DNA from: G020348385 sp964580235
Lineage (GTDB): Bacteria > Acidobacteriota > Aminicenantia > Aminicenantales > Aminicenantaceae
Direction: 5' to 3'
Assembly: GCA_964580235.1 (NCBI GenBank)
Contig: CAZOJY010000001.1
Coordinates: 1-64,000, forward strand
DNA length: 64,000 bases
Shown here: in pieces, positions 58,884 through 64,000 of the stretch
How the letters are laid out: the number at the start of each line of letters is the position of its first letter
Numbering within the stretch: position 1 is the stretch's first letter
The notes under the pieces: model-generated
Seen by the model: only the letters and a program-made list of their open reading frames with translations
Databases searched by the model: none
Told to the model about the DNA's origin: nothing
Translations under genes and position numbers: made by a program

Positions 58884-58912
58884 ATTCTAGAAAATAATCT
58901 CCTGAATTGCAA
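58884..58912 (-). promoter_or_regulatory. Promoter of the phosphodiesterase gene, predicted leaderless
   Basis: On the minus strand TTGCAA (58912-58907), 17 bp, TAGAAT (58889-58884). The start is expected within a base or two of the ATG at 58876. An AGGAG lies between but would be upstream of the RNA start. Confidence 0.6.
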
Positions 58913-59153
58913 TTTTTGCCTCTTTCAGGGAGTACTCTGTTAATCTGATAAGAAAGTCATGCGGAACCCTCCAGAAGCGATTGACGAGAGCCCTCATCAG
59001 AGATATAATACCCACTCAATTTTCAGGCAGCATATTTCATGTTTAACGGAGAAGGAAGGCAACCCTTTTGGCCGCAGACGACACAATTTTTATTGGCGGC
59101 CTCACCCATTGGTCCCCGGGTTCCCGATTTCGTGATTAATATAAATGTCAGCC

Positions 59154-61010
59154 ATGTCTTATGATGTCATTGTTGTGGGTGCCGGGCATGCAGGTTGTGA
59201 GGCAGCACATGCAGCTAGCACAATCGGGCTCAAAACATGTCTCGTGACCATCCACCTCGAGACGATCGCACAAATGTCCTGTAATCCAGCCATCGGAGGA
59301 CTCGCCAAGGGACAGCTCGTGAGGGAAATCGATGCCCTTGGGGGGCTGATGGGGCGTCTGGCTGACGAAACAGGGATCCAATTCCGTTTGTTAAACCGCA
59401 GCCGGGGCGGGGCTGTCCAGGCCCCGCGTGTCCAGTCGGACAAAGCTCTCTACCGATTGACCATGAAAAAATGGCTGGAGGACCTTCCAAATTTAACTCT
59501 TTTCCAGGGCATCGTGACCAAAATCCTGACCAAATCCAACAGGGCTGTTGGCGTAGAAACCCTGGACGGGTACAGATTACATGCAAAAGCTGTCATCGTG
59601 ACACCGGGAACATTTTTGAACGGCCTCATCCATATCGGGCTCCACAGCTATCCGGCCGGCCGGGCCAACGAGCCGCCGGCCATCTTGCTGAGCAAAAGCC
59701 TGAAAAGTCTGGGTCTCAAAATATTCCGCCTGAAAACAGGAACCCCCATGCGGCTCTATAAGAACACGATTGATTGGACCAAATTCATGCCCCAACCCGG
59801 GGATAAAATTCCGGTTCCTTTTTCGTTTCGCACAAAAAAAAAGCTGGTAAACCGCATTGTCTGCTACATCGGTTATACAAACGCCAAAACTCACGATATC
59901 ATCCGCCAGAATCTTGACAGATCTCCTCTTTACGGGGGCAAAATCACGGGCATTGGCCCGCGCTACTGTCCTTCCATCGAAGATAAGGTGGTCAAATTTC
60001 CCCAGCGGCAGAGGCATCAATTCTTTTTGGAACCAGAAGGACTGGACACGGCCGAAATTTACGTTAACGGCCTTTCTTCGAGTCTGCCCCTGATAATCCA
60101 AGAGAAAATTCTGGCCAGCATCCCGGGACTGAACCAGGCAAAAATTCTCAGGCCGGCTTACGGCATCGAATACGATGCCGTTATTCCCACTCAGCTCTTG
60201 CCCACCTTAGAGATCCGATCAATAACGAATCTATATTTAGCCGGCCAGATCAACGGAACATCGGGCTATGAAGAGGCGGCAGCTCAGGGGCTTATGGCGG
60301 GGATCAATGCTGCAACAAAAATCCTTGGAAAACCTCCGTTAATCCTCCGAAGGGAGGAAGCCTATATTGCCGTACTCATCGATGATTTGATCTCGCGAGG
60401 AGTAGAAGAGCCTTATCGCTTGTTCACATCGCGGGCCGAATACCGGCTGAGCCTCCGGATGGATAATGCGGACAAACGACTCACAGAGTATGGGCATACG
60501 CTCGGGCTTATAAGCCCTGGTGATTACAAAAATTACCAGAAAAAACAAGCCCGATTGAAACAAGTGATGCATTTTCTGCAGCGAAAAAAAATCCGCCTGG
60601 AAAATCGGAGAAGCCTTTCTCTCAAGGATATTTTGAAAAAGCCTGATGGAAAATGGGAAAATGTGATAAAATATGTCCCATCGAACATGATCCTGACGGA
60701 CGAAGAAAGGCGGTTCTGTGAATCGGAAATCAAATATGAGGGGTATATCGTAAAACAGGCAAAAGAAATTGCTCGGGCCGCAAAACTCGATAACAAAAAG
60801 ATTCCCCGGGATATTCTTTACACGAATGTGCCGGGTTTTACTGGAGAAGTGATTGAGAAATTGAAAAAATTCGCTCCCAAAACCATCGGTGAAGCCAAAA
60901 GAGTACCGGGTATAACACCGGCCGCCATCACCAACCTTAATATTGCCATCGCCATCCATAACAAACAGAAAACACAAAATGTTTCACGTGGAACACAAAA
61001 CCAGAAATAA
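59154..61010 (+). CDS. mnmG: tRNA uridine modification enzyme MnmG
   Basis: A 618-residue FAD protein that partners MnmE in wobble-uridine modification. SYDVIVVGAGHAGCEAAHAA binds FAD; ETIAQMSCNPAIGGLAKGQL, NRSRGGAVQAPRVQSDKALY, VTPGTFLNGLIHIG and GTSGYEEAAAQGLMAGINAA are all signatures, and PGITPAAITNLNIAI closes the C-terminal domain. The start at 59154 matches the family N-terminus; ATG 59145 would add three residues. No Shine-Dalgarno is visible, and a TAATAT lies just upstream. The 3' end holds a parS-like site. parA follows two bases after the stop; rsmG, often between them, is missing. Confidence 0.95.
   Translation: MSYDVIVVGAGHAGCEAAHAASTIGLKTCLVTIHLETIAQMSCNPAIGGLAKGQLVREIDALGGLMGRLADETGIQFRLLNRSRGGAVQAPRVQSDKALYRLTMKKWLEDLPNLTLFQGIVTKILTKSNRAVGVETLDGYRLHAKAVIVTPGTFLNGLIHIGLHSYPAGRANEPPAILLSKSLKSLGLKIFRLKTGTPMRLYKNTIDWTKFMPQPGDKIPVPFSFRTKKKLVNRIVCYIGYTNAKTHDIIRQNLDRSPLYGGKITGIGPRYCPSIEDKVVKFPQRQRHQFFLEPEGLDTAEIYVNGLSSSLPLIIQEKILASIPGLNQAKILRPAYGIEYDAVIPTQLLPTLEIRSITNLYLAGQINGTSGYEEAAAQGLMAGINAATKILGKPPLILRREEAYIAVLIDDLISRGVEEPYRLFTSRAEYRLSLRMDNADKRLTEYGHTLGLISPGDYKNYQKKQARLKQVMHFLQRKKIRLENRRSLSLKDILKKPDGKWENVIKYVPSNMILTDEERRFCESEIKYEGYIVKQAKEIARAAKLDNKKIPRDILYTNVPGFTGEVIEKLKKFAPKTIGEAKRVPGITPAAITNLNIAIAIHNKQKTQNVSRGTQNQK
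60980..60995. other. parS-like centromere site
   Basis: TGTTTCACGTGGAACA matches the bacterial parS consensus TGTTTCACGTGAAACA at 15 of 16 positions; the single change breaks one arm pair. It lies inside the last codons of mnmG, directly before parA and parB. ParB would load here and spread, marking the origin region. Confidence 0.85.
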
Positions 61011-61012
61011 AC

Positions 61013-61768
61013 ATGGGCAAAATCATCGCGGTCGCCAACCAAAAAGGAGGAGTCGGTAAGACAACCACCGCCGTCAACCTGGCCGCTTCCTTGGCCTTGA
61101 ACAACAAGAGGATTTTGATCATCGATTTTGACCCCCAAGGAATGGCCACGATCGGATTAGGAAAAGTAAAAAAAGAAAAAAAAGGGATCTATCAGGCCTT
61201 GATGAACGGCATTTATCTGATGAATCTTGTCCAGCCAACCGAATTGGATAACCTGTACATCTGTCCGTGTTCCCCGGAACTGGCGGGATTTGAAGCCGAG
61301 ATATTTCCGGAAGACAAGCGGGAAACGCGGCTCAAAAATGCCCTCAAGGACATCCGCAAACTCTTTCATTTTATTTTTGTCGACTGCCCCCCCTCCCTCA
61401 GTTTTTTAACGATCAACGCTCTTTCCGCCGCGGACTCAGTCTTGATCCCGATCCAAACAGAATTTTTCTGCATGGAAGGCCTCCCCGACCTTCTCCGAAC
61501 GCTGGACGAGGTGAGGGCTTACCTCAATCCTTCCCTCCATGTCGAAGGTATCGTCCTGACCATGTTTGATGAGCGCACAAATCTATCCAAACAGGTGGCT
61601 GAGGAAGTCCGGCAATCCTTGGGGGATATTATCTTCACAGAGATCATTCCCCGCACAGTGAGGCTGGCCGAAGCTCCCAGTTTTGGCAAACCTGCTTTAT
61701 TGTATGACATCAAATCAAAAGGCGCTCAGTCCTATTTAAATTTAGCCAGGGAGTTAATAAAAAGATGA
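61013..61768 (+). CDS. parA: Chromosome partitioning ATPase ParA (Soj)
   Basis: A 251-residue deviant-Walker ATPase. KGGVGKTTT at residues 11-19 carries both the signature and P-loop lysines, IIDFDPQGMATIGLG holds A', and FIFVDCPPSLSFLTINAL is Walker B. The lack of an N-terminal HTH marks the small chromosomal type. It binds DNA non-specifically and drives segregation with ParB and the adjacent parS. The ATG is 2 bases after the mnmG stop, and the 3' end overlaps parB by 4 bp. Confidence 0.96.
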   Translation: MGKIIAVANQKGGVGKTTTAVNLAASLALNNKRILIIDFDPQGMATIGLGKVKKEKKGIYQALMNGIYLMNLVQPTELDNLYICPCSPELAGFEAEIFPEDKRETRLKNALKDIRKLFHFIFVDCPPSLSFLTINALSAADSVLIPIQTEFFCMEGLPDLLRTLDEVRAYLNPSLHVEGIVLTMFDERTNLSKQVAEEVRQSLGDIIFTEIIPRTVRLAEAPSFGKPALLYDIKSKGAQSYLNLARELIKR

Positions 61769-62613
61769 AAAAAAGAGCATTGGGAAAGGGCCTCAAGGCC
61801 TTCCTGCCCGAAGACTACGGCATTCTGAAGGATGAAAAATTTGTGGATGTGGATGTCGAGGACCTCCAGCCAAATCCTCTCCAGCCCCGACAGGATTTTG
61901 ACCAGGAAGCCATTGCGGAATTGTCCCGTTCGATCGAGGAAACAGGTATTCTGCAGCCTCTTGTCGTGGTTCCGGAAGGAAACCATTACAAGATTGTCGT
62001 GGGGGAAAGGCGGTGGCGTGCGGCCCAGAAAATCGGGCTGACTAAAATTCCTGCGATCATTCGCCAGCTATCTGAGGAAAAACAAATCGAAGCTTCCCTC
62101 GTGGAAAATCTGCAGAGAAAGGACCTCAATCCGATCGAAATCGCTCACGCCTACCAAAAACTCATCCACGAGCTTAAATACACCCAGGAGACTGTGGCAG
62201 AAAAAGTCGGCAAGGACCGTACATCCGTAGCTAATTCCATCCGTCTTCTCAAGCTTCCTCCCGAAATTCAAAAGATGGTTGCCGAAGGCAAGATATCCAT
62301 GGGGCATGCCCGAGCCCTTATCACGCTGGAAAACCCCGACCAGCAGATTTTTCTCTCCCGGCTCATCGTGGAAAAAAACCTGTCCGTTCGAGATGTCGAA
62401 AAAATGATGACGGAAAAAAGGCGGCCACCATCTCCCGAACCCAAGCCGGAACTCGATCCCGATTTGCGGGCCGTTCAGGACGAATTGATTAAAACCCTGG
62501 GAACAAAGGTGGTTATCTCTGGGAATCCAGAAAAAGGGGTTATTAAATTACACTATTTCTCTTTGGAAGATTTAAACAGGATTTTCGAAAAAATTAAAGG
62601 AGGGGTCGCATGA
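61765..62613 (+). CDS. parB: Chromosome partitioning protein ParB (Spo0J)
   Basis: A 282-residue ParB. The N-terminal CTPase/ParB domain has LQPNPLQPRQDFDQEAIAEL, GILQPLVV and the GERRWRAAQKIGL motif. The HTH domain has ETVAEKVGKDRTSVANSIRL and SMGHARALI. A C-terminal dimerisation segment ends in SLEDLNRIFEKIK. The start MKKRALGKGLKAFLP is the usual ParA-interacting tail. It recognises the parS-like site 770 bp upstream. It overlaps parA and the bactofilin gene by 4 bp each. Confidence 0.96.
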   Translation: MKKRALGKGLKAFLPEDYGILKDEKFVDVDVEDLQPNPLQPRQDFDQEAIAELSRSIEETGILQPLVVVPEGNHYKIVVGERRWRAAQKIGLTKIPAIIRQLSEEKQIEASLVENLQRKDLNPIEIAHAYQKLIHELKYTQETVAEKVGKDRTSVANSIRLLKLPPEIQKMVAEGKISMGHARALITLENPDQQIFLSRLIVEKNLSVRDVEKMMTEKRRPPSPEPKPELDPDLRAVQDELIKTLGTKVVISGNPEKGVIKLHYFSLEDLNRIFEKIKGGVA

Positions 62614-63026
62614 AAGAAAAGAAAAGGGACATCGAGGAAAGCAAAATCACTGGATTTTTTGATAAAGATACGGAAATCAAAGGCGATTTGTTTTTCAAAG
62701 GGACTTTTCGAGTGGATGGCCGGTTCAAAGGAAAAGTCGATTCTGAGTCAATTCTGATCATCGGAGATAGCGGCAAGGTCGAAGCCGACATCAAGATCGG
62801 CCATCTCATTATCAATGGGGAAATCAAAGGAAACATTCATGCCTCAGAAAAAGTGGAAGTGAACGCAAATGGCCGTGTTTTTGGAACCATCACATCTCCA
62901 AAACTAATTGTAGAAGAAGGCGCCTATCTGGAAGCCACTTGTCAAACAAGCGATAAAACGTCCCAGGAAACACCGGCAGTCTCTCTTTCACCAGAGAATA
63001 ATCAGGAGATCGGATCCAAGCCTTGA
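62610..63026 (+). CDS. Bactofilin-family cytoskeletal protein
   Basis: A 138-residue bactofilin (DUF583). The central beta-helix shows its repeating pattern: GFFDKDTEIKGDLFFKGTFR, VDGRFKGKVDSESILIIGDS, GEIKGNIHASEKVEVNANGR and VFGTITSPKLIVEEGAYLEA. Both termini are polar. Bactofilins form filaments that scaffold cell-wall enzymes and in myxobacteria hold ParABS; its place directly after parB in one transcript fits that link. It overlaps parB by 4 bp and kdsB by 4 bp. Confidence 0.93.
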   Translation: MKEKKRDIEESKITGFFDKDTEIKGDLFFKGTFRVDGRFKGKVDSESILIIGDSGKVEADIKIGHLIINGEIKGNIHASEKVEVNANGRVFGTITSPKLIVEEGAYLEATCQTSDKTSQETPAVSLSPENNQEIGSKP

Positions 63027-63748
63027 GAGAAGCAGCAGGAGTCATTCCAGCCCGTTACGGCGCAACCCGATTTCCCGGTAAACCGCTGGCAATGATAGAT
63101 GGGAAACCCTTGATCCAAAGAGTTTATGAACAAGCCCGCAAAGCCAAATACCTCCGCCAGCTTATCGTGGCAACAGACGACGAGCGGATCTTTGCTGCCG
63201 CACAATCTTTCGGAGCAGACGTGCAGATGACATCTCCCGATCACCGCTCAGGAACGGAAAGAGTGGCCGAGGTAGCTGCTGGATTGAAACTCCCGATCAT
63301 CATCAACATCCAGGCGGACGAGCCTTTGCTCCAGGGACAAATGATCGACGATCTTGTGCAAGCTCTCCAGGACGACTCGATTGCCATGGCCACTCTGGCT
63401 TCAAAAGTAACGGATGTGGACAGGATCCATGATCAGGACATCGTGAAAGTTGTGGTGGATAAAAATGGGAACGCCCTGTATTTTTCCCGCTCTCCTCTTC
63501 CCTTCCAATCCGCAGATTATTTTAACCAGCACATCGGGGTATACGGCTATCAAAAAGAATTCCTTATAACCTTCCGCAGCCTGCCTGTTTCCCGGTTAGA
63601 GGCATGCGAAGGCTTGGAACAGCTCCGGGCATTAGAAAATGGTTACACGATAAAAGTCGTCCCCTCTCTCTTTCAAGCCTTGTCTGTGGACACGCCACAG
63701 GATATAATTGCTGTAGAAAAATTTATTCGAAAGGCCAAAAATGACTAA
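63023..63748 (+). CDS. kdsB: 3-deoxy-manno-octulosonate cytidylyltransferase
   Basis: A 241-residue KdsB, which activates KDO as CMP-KDO for lipopolysaccharide inner core. GVIPARYGATRFPGKPLAMI opens the nucleotide-binding domain; VATDDERIFAAAQSFGADVQ, MTSPDHRSGTERVAEV and NIQADEPLL with YFSRSPLPF are all typical. The start is TTG at 63023, overlapping the bactofilin TGA. It overlaps pyrG by 8 bp, and CTP synthase makes its CTP substrate. It indicates an LPS-bearing outer membrane. Confidence 0.94.
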   Translation: MREAAGVIPARYGATRFPGKPLAMIDGKPLIQRVYEQARKAKYLRQLIVATDDERIFAAAQSFGADVQMTSPDHRSGTERVAEVAAGLKLPIIINIQADEPLLQGQMIDDLVQALQDDSIAMATLASKVTDVDRIHDQDIVKVVVDKNGNALYFSRSPLPFQSADYFNQHIGVYGYQKEFLITFRSLPVSRLEACEGLEQLRALENGYTIKVVPSLFQALSVDTPQDIIAVEKFIRKAKND

Positions 63749-64000
63749 ATTCATATTCGTGACCGGGGGGGTTCTATCAGCCCTCGGGAAGGGCATTGCC
63801 GCCGCCTCTATCGGCATGCTCCTTGAAAGCCATGGGTACAAAATCACCCTTCAAAAATTCGATCCCTATCTCAATGTTGATCCTGGGACCATGAGTCCCT
63901 TCCAGCATGGAGAGGTCTATGTCACAGATGACGGAGCAGAGACAGACCTGGACCTGGGGCATTACGAACGATTCACCTCGACAAAAACGACCAAATCTCA
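63741..64000 (+). CDS. pyrG: CTP synthase, N-terminal part (runs off window end)
   Basis: The first 86 residues of CTP synthase are present: KFIFVTGGVLSALGKGIAAA with the P-loop, then SIGMLLESHGYKITLQKFDP, YLNVDPGTMSPFQHGEVYVT and DDGAETDLDLGHYERF. It makes CTP from UTP with ATP and glutamine. The ATG overlaps the kdsB 3' end by 8 bp, and kdsB-pyrG is a common pair in LPS-producing bacteria. No internal break is seen up to the window end. Confidence 0.96.
   Translation, partial: MTKFIFVTGGVLSALGKGIAAASIGMLLESHGYKITLQKFDPYLNVDPGTMSPFQHGEVYVTDDGAETDLDLGHYERFTSTKTTKS

Overview
The window reads as chromosomal DNA of a Gram-negative, didermic bacterium of intermediate GC. It encodes a TonB-dependent receptor, two TolC-type outer-membrane factors with RND/MacAB pumps, the LPS-precursor enzyme KdsB, YidC and Rieske/cytochrome b. 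The mix of secreted M16 peptidase pairs, a giant tricorn/S41 peptidase, a CBM9-DUF5916 barrel, CarD, bactofilin and a chromosomal ParABS locus recalls Acidobacteriota or Candidatus Aminicenantes. That assignment is inference; no rRNA gene is present to confirm it.

Left part (1-25 kb). The window opens on a junction of two gene fragments: the middle of uvrB on the minus strand and the tail of a branched-chain aminotransferase on the plus strand. Next come a DUF123 nuclease-like gene, trmO, an M16 peptidase pair, a decayed SGNH hydrolase, and a PLP decarboxylase with a B3/4-domain partner. An ~880-bp AT-rich gap holds a promoter and terminator without an ORF, then a cobalamin riboswitch with its own terminator in front of a BtuB-like receptor. 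Then follow an isoprenoid-synthase-fold protein, a MntP/M20/SSF/DUF3311 cluster, uvrA, an NhaC-type antiporter, recA, and a minus-strand block (radC, fhs, thiolase, 3-hydroxyacyl-CoA dehydrogenase) linking C1-folate and acyl-CoA metabolism. A MerR-TipAS regulator has lost the start of its HTH but keeps a MerR-type promoter.

Middle part (25-50 kb). A tricorn-like peptidase is followed by one operon for succinate dehydrogenase/fumarate reductase plus Rieske and cytochrome b, with no cytochrome c gene. Then comes an ECF sigma/anti-sigma operon that runs into a CnrR/Spy-like protein and a MacAB efflux pump, with a TolC protein after it. Two near-identical ECF-type promoters (GGAAGA-15-CGTCTAAA) sit before the sigma gene and before a small secreted protein, defining a probable local regulon. 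A DUF5916 barrel and a second, CusCBA/CzcCBA-like metal efflux operon follow.

Right part (50-64 kb). Housekeeping genes (Hfq-like, pdxA, xth, smpB, carD) lead into the classic origin-proximal order rpmH-rnpA-yidD-yidC-jag-mnmE-mnmG-parA-parB-bactofilin, then kdsB and the start of pyrG. A parS-like site (15 of 16 bases) lies in the 3' end of mnmG. dnaA and rsmG are absent from their frequent places. Several genes (carD, the phosphatase between mnmE and mnmG, possibly uvrA) have promoter hexamers so close to the ATG that their mRNAs should be leaderless.
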